From the NCBI RefSeq assembly GCF_001426865.1, contig NZ_LMFO01000010.1, forward strand, positions 16,032 through 80,031: 64,000 nucleotides of DNA, given 5' to 3'. A program made the position numbers and the translations under genes. The stretch is from Paenibacillus sp. Root52 (GTDB lineage Bacteria > Bacillota > Bacilli > Paenibacillales > Paenibacillaceae). Of this stretch, positions 1 through 7,499 are shown piece after piece (the first letter of the stretch is position 1; each line of letters starts with the position of its first letter). Under the pieces are notes generated by a model. The model saw only the letters and a program-made list of their open reading frames with translations. It searched no databases and was not told where the DNA came from.

Positions 1-95
1 GACTCCACAGCTCATATAATTCGATTCAGTTCAACAGGCACTTGAAAGTACCCCAACTCTTATTGTAGTATTTGGTTAAAAAAATCGGAGGAAAT

Positions 96-692
96 ATGCC
101 TAATCAACCAGAACAACATTCCATCCAGGCGTGGTCTCTGATCAACCGTAAATATTTGGGAAAAGGCGTCCGTGTCAAACGGTTCCGTAAACCGACACGC
201 TGTCAAATTCGCAACCGTGTTCTTCTAGCCGTGCTGATGGCCAATGATATTAAGTTGTCCCAGCTCGCCGAAGACTTGTCCATCTCTTCACGCAGTGTAA
301 GCGCGTGGGTGTATGAAGGGCGGATACCCGGCAGTACCAATTTGGACAAGGCTTGTCAATTACTTGGATATCCACGGCACATTCTTTTTAATGAAGAGGT
401 TGTGCGTCAAAGTCCAGTCATTTGTCAACCCGAGCCTTCCCGTTTCATGAAGCGTACGGTGACCCGTTCTCCGGTAAGTAACCGTATCTTGACAGGCTTG
501 TGCATGGTCCATGATTTGTCGGTGACAGATGTCAGCCACTGGATCGGGGTTCACCCCGGCACCTTCCGCAAATGGCTGCATCAGGGAACGCTGCCTTCTG
601 CCGCGTTTCAAGAACAAGCGGAGCAATTTTTCCGCATTCCGAAGACCATTTTGTTCGCAGATGTCATCTTGAAAGATCGTCACAATAACTAA
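96..692 (+). CDS. Tandem helix-turn-helix protein, function unknown
   Basis: 198-aa protein starting at ATG 96, with GGAGG 5 bases upstream; an in-frame TTG at 72 lacks such a site. Two similar segments lie at about residues 40-100 and 129-190. Each reads NR-(V/I)-L-x-L-x-(M/V)-x-(N/H)-D, then a helix-turn-helix-like stretch ending in W (V or L) x (E/Q) G, then an I-L-F motif (HILF and TILF). This indicates an internal duplication of an XRE/excisionase-like HTH unit. A basic stretch at residues 26-41 (KRFRKPTR) precedes the first repeat. There is no effector or membrane domain. It may bind DNA with two half-sites in one chain. I do not recognise a named family. A strong terminator follows at once, so it is probably monocistronic. 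Confidence 0.7.
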   Translation: MPNQPEQHSIQAWSLINRKYLGKGVRVKRFRKPTRCQIRNRVLLAVLMANDIKLSQLAEDLSISSRSVSAWVYEGRIPGSTNLDKACQLLGYPRHILFNEEVVRQSPVICQPEPSRFMKRTVTRSPVSNRILTGLCMVHDLSVTDVSHWIGVHPGTFRKWLHQGTLPSAAFQEQAEQFFRIPKTILFADVILKDRHNN

Positions 693-707
693 AATTAGCG
701 AGCAACC

Positions 708-747
708 AAAAGGCTCTGTTATTCCTTAAGGAATACAGAGCCTTTTT
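708..747 (+). terminator. Rho-independent terminator
   Basis: A stem formed by AAAGGCTCTGT and ACAGAGCCTTT around a TTAA loop is followed by a T run. It lies 16 bases after the tandem-HTH stop codon. Confidence 0.85.
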
Positions 748-971
748 AACATGACATAATGGTATAACTTCTCTACAGGAATTATAAGCGTTCTTTCCCC
801 TTCCTGATCTTGATAGATCTATTGTATATTCTCACTGGAAAATCCACACAATACAATTAAGCCAGAACACCACCAGAATGTACTAACCTGAACAAAAATA
901 ATCCAACTTCAGTTCGCGCTAGTTGTGTTGGTTCACTCCATTCAGTACAACACTCAAAGACAGGTGATCAT

Positions 972-1157
972 ATGAAATTAGATAAGAATATCGGCATTTC
1001 TCTCGGATTTCTAGCAGGAACGACATTTGGAAGTGGGGTCGCATTTCTCTTTCGTCTGCAAAGCTATGGTGTCATGGGTAGTGTCGCAGTCTTCGGAATG
1101 ATCGGAGCCTTAGCTGGATTATTCATCGCCAAGTATGGGCTCCGTATGAATCGTTGA
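972..1157 (+). CDS. Small two-helix membrane protein, unknown
   Basis: 61-aa protein with AGGTGAT upstream of ATG 972. Two hydrophobic segments, about residues 8-27 and 32-53, are separated by a short basic loop and rich in glycine and alanine (GFLAG, GSGVAFLF, GMIGALAGLF). This is a hairpin membrane topology with glycine packing motifs. The C-terminus is basic (KYGLRMNR). No family recognised. A hairpin at 1182-1222 ends the transcript. Nothing nearby suggests a job. Confidence 0.55.
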   Translation: MKLDKNIGISLGFLAGTTFGSGVAFLFRLQSYGVMGSVAVFGMIGALAGLFIAKYGLRMNR

Positions 1158-1181
1158 AGCCTGAATGCAGGCGTAATATAA

Positions 1182-1222
1182 AAAGACCCTTCCTTTGCTT
1201 TATCGCAATGAACGGGTCTTTC
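1182..1222. terminator. Bidirectional terminator
   Basis: AAAGACCC at 1182-1189 pairs with GGGTCTTT at 1214-1221. T-rich tracts follow on both strands, so it can end both the plus-strand membrane-protein gene and the minus-strand tRNA-Leu transcript. Confidence 0.75.
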
Positions 1223-1234
1223 TATGAACGTAGA

Positions 1235-1319
<85 letters not shown>

Positions 1320-1566
1320 ATAATATGTAACTTTTCACTATGATGAAAAGCATTCAGACAACAAAGAATCGTTGTGCGGTAATGTAGAGTATACATGTAA
1401 TGGAAGAAGAATGCAATACGTTTTCATTTGTATAAAACAGATGGGACATATGTCCTTTTTAAATATCATAGAATCTCCTATCGTTAGGACAGAATTAGCT
1501 TGTATCATCCAATCCGTTCCGTCAATGATGTGGACGGTGGTAATCACAACGAAGGAGCGAGTCACA

Positions 1567-2559
1567 TTGAATCCAATAAAGCTTTGTTTTATCGGTGCAG
1601 GATTTCATGCATCTACCAATATCTATCCTTCCGCTATTGAATCTGGAGCCATCATCCAAGGTATTGCTACCCGTAGTCTGGAGCGCTCCCAAGCCGCTCT
1701 TCTTCGCTTCGGCAGCATAGGACAGGCTTATGACAATGTACACCTTATGCTTGAGCATGAGGACTGTGACGGGGTCGTTGTCGTGGCACAGCCCCAGGAT
1801 CAAGTTACTCTGGCGATGGAATGTATCCGCGCAGGCAAAAACGTCTATGTGGACAAACCACTGGGATGGAATGCAGCAGAAGCCAAGATGGTATCTGACG
1901 CAGCCGAGCAAGCTGGAGTGGTGCTCATGGTTGGGTTTATGAAACGTTATGCTCCCGTGTATCTGAAATTAAAAGAGTTGATCGATGGCGGGACACTGGG
2001 GAAAGTCCGGTCATTTCAGGTGAGGTTCGCTGTCGATAGCACTCCCTTCTGCAGAGATGAAGAACAGTTCATCAAGCTCGCCGCCATTCATATGGTGGAT
2101 CTGATGCGCTTCCTCTTCGGCGATATGGTGAAGGTTACGGGTACGACAGTTAGGGATGGCGAGCACATCAATCAGAGTATTTCCTTCGTGTTTGAGCAAG
2201 GCATCATAGGCAGCGCGTATTTCGCAGGTATGAGTGCTTGGTCTCGTGAGAGTGAACACGTACTAGTGACATTCGACAACGGATTTGCGTCAGCAGATGA
2301 GATAACTAAACTTACGATTCATTCCTCTCAGACCTTTGATAATCTACCTTGGAAATCTCTAGCGGAGCAGGATATCGTGTACACACCTTCTGCTTCCCCC
2401 ATGTCCGGAACTCATCGAGACCTTTATCTAAGAGGGTTCGTCGGGGAGATGGTACACTTTACGGAATGTTGCCGCGATCATTCTTTGCCACATTCTAGTG
2501 GTCAAGATAATATTAAAACCATGGCATTATGTGACGCGATCCTTTCAGCACTCGTATGA
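1567..2559 (+). CDS. Gfo/Idh/MocA family NAD(P)-dependent oxidoreductase
   Basis: 330-aa protein. The frame is open from 1372, but the supported start is TTG 1567, with GAAGGAG 9 bases upstream, which puts the Rossmann fold at the N-terminus. The nucleotide-binding motif is GAGFHAS near residue 10. The family's EKP motif appears as DKPLGW near residue 98, a Glu-to-Asp variant of a conserved position. A C-terminal alpha/beta substrate domain includes the metal/substrate-side stretch AAIHMVDLMRFLFGD. Such enzymes oxidise or reduce sugars, inositols or related polyols. The substrate cannot be read from sequence. It stands alone, followed by a terminator. Confidence 0.85.
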   Translation: MNPIKLCFIGAGFHASTNIYPSAIESGAIIQGIATRSLERSQAALLRFGSIGQAYDNVHLMLEHEDCDGVVVVAQPQDQVTLAMECIRAGKNVYVDKPLGWNAAEAKMVSDAAEQAGVVLMVGFMKRYAPVYLKLKELIDGGTLGKVRSFQVRFAVDSTPFCRDEEQFIKLAAIHMVDLMRFLFGDMVKVTGTTVRDGEHINQSISFVFEQGIIGSAYFAGMSAWSRESEHVLVTFDNGFASADEITKLTIHSSQTFDNLPWKSLAEQDIVYTPSASPMSGTHRDLYLRGFVGEMVHFTECCRDHSLPHSSGQDNIKTMALCDAILSALV

Positions 2560-2628
2560 CGTTTATACGCTATTCATTAACAACAATCCGTTGAACATAC
2601 CCACACCTACTCAGAAATTATATATCTT

Positions 2629-2668
2629 TAAACCTCGATGTTTCGCATTGCGAATTTCGGGGTTTTTC
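2629..2668 (+). terminator. Rho-independent terminator
   Basis: AAACCtCGA pairs with TCGgGGTTT around an inner TTCGC/GCGAA stem, followed by a T run. It follows the Gfo/Idh gene. Confidence 0.75.
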
Positions 2669-2689
2669 CGTTTTTTTGGAGGTCTTCTT

Positions 2690-2703
2690 GGGATACGTAT
2701 CCC
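2690..2703. promoter_or_regulatory. 14-bp perfect palindrome, candidate operator
   Basis: GGGATACGTATCCC is self-complementary over all 14 bases. It lies between the Gfo/Idh terminator and the hxlR-type gene, 135 bp upstream of that gene's start. A dimeric regulator site is possible but unproven. Confidence 0.3.
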
Positions 2704-2837
2704 TCTCATATATCTCATTGCAGGGTTTATAATGTACCTTAACCATGATATGCTGTCATTAGAAGTATACAGTCTATATAAGGTTGTAGTATCAATCTAG
2801 GTACTGCATATCCACCCTTATATTGGAGGTGCAATCC

Positions 2838-3200
2838 ATGAAACAGAATTCCGCTAACCTTTGTCCCAAGCCATATGGTTGTTCTGTAGAAGTCACACTT
2901 AGTGTCATTGGGGGAAAGTGGAAAGGCGCTATTTTATATCACCTGTTCTCAGGTTCTTTGCGATTCAATGAGTTACGTAAGTTATTCCCTGATATCACAC
3001 AGCGGATGCTCACTTTGCAGTTAAGAGAGCTTGAAAATAGCGGTATCGTACACCGAGAGGTGTATCCTCAGGTTCCACCTAAAGTGGAATACTCGTTAAC
3101 TCCCTTTGGTGAAACGTTAAGGCCGATTATTTATAGCATGCGAGACTGGGGAGAACAATACACGAACGAAGTTATCGCCAAATCACAGCAAGCGGAATAA
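2838..3200 (+). CDS. HxlR family winged-helix regulator
   Basis: 120-aa protein. ATG 2838 is preceded by GGAGGTG at 7 bases. It shows the full HxlR signature: [32 protein letters not shown] (recognition helix), then [10 protein letters not shown] and [13 protein letters not shown]. Two cysteines at the N-terminus (residues 9 and 15) resemble redox- or electrophile-sensing members such as YodB and HypR, but their role here is inferred. No target gene lies downstream, since the next gene is on the other strand. An imperfect inverted repeat AGTATC-N6-GGTACT at 2788-2805 could be its own operator. Confidence 0.88.
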   Translation: MKQNSANLCPKPYGCSVEVTLSVIGGKWKGAILYHLFSGSLRFNELRKLFPDITQRMLTLQLRELENSGIVHREVYPQVPPKVEYSLTPFGETLRPIIYSMRDWGEQYTNEVIAKSQQAE

Positions 3201-3203
3201 GGA

Positions 3204-3241
3204 AAGAAGCTGCTCCGTGTATACGAAGCAGCTTCTTTTTT
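3204..3241. terminator. Terminator between convergent genes
   Basis: GAAGCTGCT pairs with AGCAGCTTC, with a T run on the plus strand. It ends the HxlR transcript and abuts the stop of the convergent cyclase gene. Confidence 0.8.
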
Positions 3242-3244
3242 GTT

Positions 3245-4858
3245 TTATTTCTCTACCGATTGAATCGTGATTGTCCGATTACGCCCTTCTTCTTTGGCCT
3301 GATACAGAGCCGTATCTGCTAAATGAAATAACTCCATCGCTGCCGCTGAATGAATAGGATATTCCGCTATTCCTGCCGATATTGTAACCGTTCGATCGAT
3401 AGGCATTGCACTATTCTCTACACTAGAACGAATATATTCGGCCACTTGGTAGGCAGTACTTGATTTGGTCTGACGCAGCAGCACGACGAACTCCTCTCCT
3501 CCAAAGCGGGAACATACATCCTGAGGTCGTACGGCCTGTCGAATCAGTTCAGCAATATGTTTTAACACGATGTCTCCTGTATGATGTCCATACGTATCGT
3601 TAATTGACTTGAATCGATCTATATCGATAACGATAAGAGAAAAAGGAATCTCCTCATCGATCCAATGCTGTATGACTTCTTCAAACGTTCTGCGATTCGT
3701 CATGCCTGTCAGTACATCCGTTCTAGCATCATACGTTAGCTGATCCGTCTGCTTGCGAAAGCTTGCAAGCGCACCGAGTACGGCTTGTGTAAGAAGGTCT
3801 GCCTCACGATTCCAGTGTGGCTTCATCACAGGTAAGTCTACCTTGCCTTGATCCACCCGGTTAACCAAATCTGCAAGAATGACGAAAGGACTGGCTAGTT
3901 TACGAGCAACACGAATGACAATTAGAGTCAAAATCACAAAAGGGACTGATGTATAGATCAGCAACATGCGAATATGATGGCTAAGCTGGTCGAACACAAT
4001 CTTGGTTGGTGAAACTACCACGACTCCCCAGCCGGTAGTTGGAACTTTAGTATAACCTGCAAGTGAATCAAGACCCGACAGATTCTTGTATCTTTCTTTC
4101 CCTTGTTGATTATCTAACAATTTATGTACGACCGTATTGTTGCTGATATTCTCACCAATCCGCTCCGTGTCAGGGTGAAATAACAGTGTACCTTTCGCGT
4201 CTACGATAAAGAAATAGGAACCGTTACTGGATTTCAACTGACTTCCAAAAGAATGACTTAGAATATTACCCTCTTGCAAATAAATACTCCCACTGACATA
4301 CCCCTCAAAGGTTTGATTCGGACCAAAAATCGGTTGACTCAAAAATAAAATTCTGCGCTGACTAATTGGCGTAACATAAGGCTCCGATATATAAGGCGTT
4401 CTGGAGTGGAGTGCATTCTTAGCTGCCGTAGAGCTGATATGAAGACCCAGTCTGCCTCCCATTGGCGAGACACCTCGAACAAGTCCCGTTTTATCCACAA
4501 GCGTCAAAGAGTTAAAGTAGTTACTGCTACCCCGAATCAGATCAAGCGCTCCCCCAATTTCAGCAGTGTCTGTGTAGTCTATGTCCGAGAACGAATGTGC
4601 TGCATAATCTAAGCTACTCTGCATGGATTGAAACAATGAATCAAGCGTCTGACTCATCTGTGTAGCACTTGAATAATTGCTAGTCAGTGTATTATCGATT
4701 AATGACTGCTTCTGAGATGTATAAAAAGATATAAAGATGATGGTCAAAGTCATTAAAACAGCGATGGTAACAAGACCGCCCAATAAGACGGTAAGACTAA
4801 TTTTCTTCACGTTTCTTATTTTGCTTTTTAATGTTGCTGCTTTGTTCTGTGCGGTCAT
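3245..4858 (-). CDS. Membrane diguanylate cyclase (Cache-GGDEF)
   Basis: 537-aa protein. Start ATG 4858 is chosen for GGGGGA just upstream; an ATG 33 bases earlier has no good site. TM1 at about residues 20-45 is followed by an extracellular double-Cache sensor region to about 300, TM2 near 305-330, and a GGDEF domain from about 380 to the end. The active site GGEEF is at 453-457. An RxxD I-site (RPQD) sits five residues before it, so product inhibition by c-di-GMP is predicted. DVLTGMTNRR and DIDRFKSINDTYGH are intact. It should make c-di-GMP in response to an external ligand. No EAL domain or cognate partner is adjacent. Confidence 0.92.
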   Translation of the reverse strand: MTAQNKAATLKSKIRNVKKISLTVLLGGLVTIAVLMTLTIIFISFYTSQKQSLIDNTLTSNYSSATQMSQTLDSLFQSMQSSLDYAAHSFSDIDYTDTAEIGGALDLIRGSSNYFNSLTLVDKTGLVRGVSPMGGRLGLHISSTAAKNALHSRTPYISEPYVTPISQRRILFLSQPIFGPNQTFEGYVSGSIYLQEGNILSHSFGSQLKSSNGSYFFIVDAKGTLLFHPDTERIGENISNNTVVHKLLDNQQGKERYKNLSGLDSLAGYTKVPTTGWGVVVVSPTKIVFDQLSHHIRMLLIYTSVPFVILTLIVIRVARKLASPFVILADLVNRVDQGKVDLPVMKPHWNREADLLTQAVLGALASFRKQTDQLTYDARTDVLTGMTNRRTFEEVIQHWIDEEIPFSLIVIDIDRFKSINDTYGHHTGDIVLKHIAELIRQAVRPQDVCSRFGGEEFVVLLRQTKSSTAYQVAEYIRSSVENSAMPIDRTVTISAGIAEYPIHSAAAMELFHLADTALYQAKEEGRNRTITIQSVEK

Positions 4859-5020
4859 TATTACTTCCCCCGGTTTTTCTTGAAAAGACATATGTCTACC
4901 ATTCTATACGAATGATGTTAAGAAGAAATAAAAAGTTTGTGAAGAATTTACAATAACTTATGATTGAGTGACGATTTAATGAACCCAATTCATTCATTGA
5001 ATGGATTACGCAGATCAGAT

Positions 5021-5758
5021 CTAATCCTGAATCACATATCCTTCCCCTAGCTCCTGTTCAACAAATCCCGCCATATGTCTGGTCTGAAAGGCGATCGGCT
5101 GATCACTAGCTACAAGAATTCTGTTCTGCTGCTCGTCCTCCGTCTCCACAGGCAATGCAAATGAGCGCGTATAGACAAATAACTCACATAACGTCGTATG
5201 GATTGCATTCACAAGCTGATCATTGCCTGCCCGGCCAAATACATTCAGCATGACCATACCATCTGTTCTTAACTTCTCCTTCACAATCTTGAAAAAAGGG
5301 ATTGAGATGAGCTGTTTGGGAGTTCCCTCAGCTGTAAATGCATCAACAACGATATAATCATATGCGCTAGAAGGTTCCTGCTGCAATAATTCACGTCCAT
5401 CACCTACACTTACATCGTCTCCCCCATAATTAAAGAATGTCCGACTGATCTCTAACACCTCTTCATCAAGCTCTGCTACCTTCACCTGCTTCTCCGACAA
5501 ATATGTAGGTAACGTACCAATCCCATGTCCAATAATATATACAGATTCATAGTTAGACGCATTCCGTTCCATCAGATGTACCATGGCTCTCGGATATTCC
5601 AATACGATTCGTTCAGGGCGGCTCAGATCCATTGCCCCCTGAACAGCTTCATTAGAAAACTCCAACACGCGAAAATGTCCTTGCTCTTCATATAAACGCT
5701 TTGTGTCATAGACCTTCAGCTCATGCTGTTCACTTTTGTTGCGATACAAAACTCTCAC
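5021..5758 (-). CDS. Spermidine-synthase-like methyltransferase-fold protein
   Basis: 245-aa protein from GTG 5758, with GGAAGGGTGG upstream; a longer start at 5779 is possible but lacks an RBS. The Rossmann-type fold shows YIIGHGIGTLP, VAELDEEVLEISRTFF (acidic residue after strand 2) and YDYIVVDAFTAEGTP. This is the aminopropyltransferase (SpeE) layout. The N-terminal beta domain typical of SpeE is shortened, and the catalytic D-A-F segment is only partly canonical. It belongs to the broad group often annotated as spermidine synthase-like. Polyamine activity is not assured. It is a single gene. Confidence 0.7.
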   Translation of the reverse strand: MRVLYRNKSEQHELKVYDTKRLYEEQGHFRVLEFSNEAVQGAMDLSRPERIVLEYPRAMVHLMERNASNYESVYIIGHGIGTLPTYLSEKQVKVAELDEEVLEISRTFFNYGGDDVSVGDGRELLQQEPSSAYDYIVVDAFTAEGTPKQLISIPFFKIVKEKLRTDGMVMLNVFGRAGNDQLVNAIHTTLCELFVYTRSFALPVETEDEQQNRILVASDQPIAFQTRHMAGFVEQELGEGYVIQD

Positions 5759-5840
5759 CCATATCCACCCTTCCATCATCTATAAAATACTTATTATAGA
5801 TCAAATCCCTATAAGGCACTAATCTAGTGAACAAAACTAA

Positions 5841-5881
5841 AAAAACACCGCTCGGATAAGCCCCCCGAAACGGTGTTTTAA
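5841..5881 (-). terminator. Terminator of the J-domain/DUF1266/LysR operon
   Basis: On the minus strand AAAACACCG pairs with CGGTGTTTT, followed by a T run. It lies just after the LysR stop codon. Confidence 0.85.
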
Positions 5882-5908
5882 CGTATACATAAACCCTAGT
5901 CTGTTTAT

Positions 5909-6811
5909 TTATGATCCAATGGCTTCGTGTAAAGCTTGTACATAAGCAACGCCTAGATTAGACAAGGATGTGCTTTTGTGACTAATCCAACCTACATTGA
6001 TCGTTTCTTCGCATTCTAACGGAACTGGAATAATCTCATTGCCGTTTAAGTCCGCACTAAGCACACCCGTTGAGATTGTATATCCATTCAAGCCAATCAA
6101 CAGATTGAACAACGTCGCACGGTCATTGACTTGTATGCTTTTTGGATGAGATAACGTGCTTAGAATTTCTTCAGAAAAATGAAACGAATTGTACTCACCC
6201 TGGTCGAATGACAGATAAGGATAATCCTGAAGCTGTTCAATCGCAACAGAAGCTTGCTTCGCAAGTGGGTTCTGCACACTGATGAAGATATGAGGTTTCG
6301 CCGTAAACAGGCTTGTAAATACGAGACCTGCATCCTTCAACAGTTTATTAATGACCTTCGAATTGAACTCATTCAAATAGAGAATGCCAATTTCACTGCG
6401 AAGACTTTTGACGTCCTGAATGATCTCATACGTTTTCGTTTCTCGTAGCGCAAGTTCATACTCTTCCTGACCATACTGCTGAACCAGATGAACGAAAGCG
6501 TTCACTGCGAATGCATAATGCTGAGTGGATACAGAAAAATGCTGCGGAGAGGGCTTCGCATTGAGGTAACGATTCTCCAGCAGTTCTGCTTGCTCCACAA
6601 CTTGGCGAGCATAACTTAGAAATTCGACGCCTTCTTTAGATAGAGAAATGCCCTTATTCGTTCGTTCAAAGATCGTAATTCGCAGTTCCTGTTCCAAGTC
6701 ACGGATCGCATTCGACAGACTCGGCTGGGAAATAAACAAACGTTTGGCCGCTTCATTCATAGAGCCACGTGTGGCAACCTCAATTACATATTTTAATTGT
6801 TGTAGTGTCAA
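5909..6811 (-). CDS. LysR family transcriptional regulator
   Basis: 300-aa protein with a TTG start at 6811. The RBS AGAGGGGTG overlaps the end of the upstream gene, whose stop is 4 bases away, so translation is probably coupled. The N-terminal winged HTH is canonical (LKYVIEVATRGSMNEAAKRL, SQPSLSNAIRDLE). A LysR effector-binding domain runs from about residue 90 to 295. LysR genes are usually divergent from their targets; this one is the last gene of an operon with a J-domain protein and a DUF1266 protein, so its target is unclear. No inducer can be inferred. Confidence 0.9.
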   Translation of the reverse strand: MTLQQLKYVIEVATRGSMNEAAKRLFISQPSLSNAIRDLEQELRITIFERTNKGISLSKEGVEFLSYARQVVEQAELLENRYLNAKPSPQHFSVSTQHYAFAVNAFVHLVQQYGQEEYELALRETKTYEIIQDVKSLRSEIGILYLNEFNSKVINKLLKDAGLVFTSLFTAKPHIFISVQNPLAKQASVAIEQLQDYPYLSFDQGEYNSFHFSEEILSTLSHPKSIQVNDRATLFNLLIGLNGYTISTGVLSADLNGNEIIPVPLECEETINVGWISHKSTSLSNLGVAYVQALHEAIGS

Positions 6812-6815
6812 CGTT

Positions 6816-7499
6816 TCACCCCTCTCTTTCTAAAATAACTGGTAGAGCAACACTCTCCTCTTCCCAACGCACCAAATTCCAAGGACTGTCTGTTCGTTCC
6901 AGCAAAGGTTCGATCAGCGAGAAGTGCTCCAACGCCTCGCCTTCATCCAACTCTTCATAGCCATACTGACGTCCTATAAGGTAAGCAATCGCGAAGTCTG
7001 TCCAGCTTGAATACTCCTGTTGAATTCGTTGCGCCATCTCATACATAAACGCCCATGCTGTCTCATCATCGACATAACCAATCTGCATCGCCATTCGAGT
7101 GATCGATATTGCCCTTCCCCAATCCCAAGCATTTATCGTTGCTGCACTCAGACGACTATCATAAAACTGAATAATTTGAAGTTGAATTCTTTCCTTCTCG
7201 TCTTCCAAACTAAGAATATAGTTCTCCTGCTCTTGATGAGTCATGACAGACAATAGTGCCCTACGTTGATCAAATTTATCATGATGTCCACTCCCTTCAC
7301 GAAAACTTTCCATTTGCTGGCGGAACGATTCGTGATCTCGAATATTCCAGCCTCTTTCGAACATCTCTGTAACACCTTCCCGTTTCCCTTCCAATAAATC
7401 AAGATCATACCCTGAGTTGAAATCCAAACCATTCGCCTCAAGTAAAATGGCTCCTGCTGCCAATGTCCACTGTTGTCTTGCATCAAGCAAAGAATGCAT
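6816..7499 (-). CDS. DUF1266 domain protein
   Basis: 227-aa protein. Start ATG 7499 has TGGAGG 9 bases upstream, inside the 3' end of the preceding gene, giving a 17-bp overlap. The DUF1266 core is clear: INAWDWGRAISITRMAMQIG, then YVDDETAWAFMYEMAQRIQ and YSSWTDFAIAYLIGRQYG at about residues 120-185. The family is soluble and of unknown function. The overlap with a J-domain/TPR gene suggests the two products act together. Confidence 0.8.
   Translation of the reverse strand: MHSLLDARQQWTLAAGAILLEANGLDFNSGYDLDLLEGKREGVTEMFERGWNIRDHESFRQQMESFREGSGHHDKFDQRRALLSVMTHQEQENYILSLEDEKERIQLQIIQFYDSRLSAATINAWDWGRAISITRMAMQIGYVDDETAWAFMYEMAQRIQQEYSSWTDFAIAYLIGRQYGYEELDEGEALEHFSLIEPLLERTDSPWNLVRWEEESVALPVILEREG

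Noticed and set aside
1372..1566. N-terminal 65-codon extension of the Gfo/Idh gene.
   Set aside because: No RBS at TTG 1372. The Rossmann motif begins right after TTG 1567, which has GAAGGAG at 9 bases.
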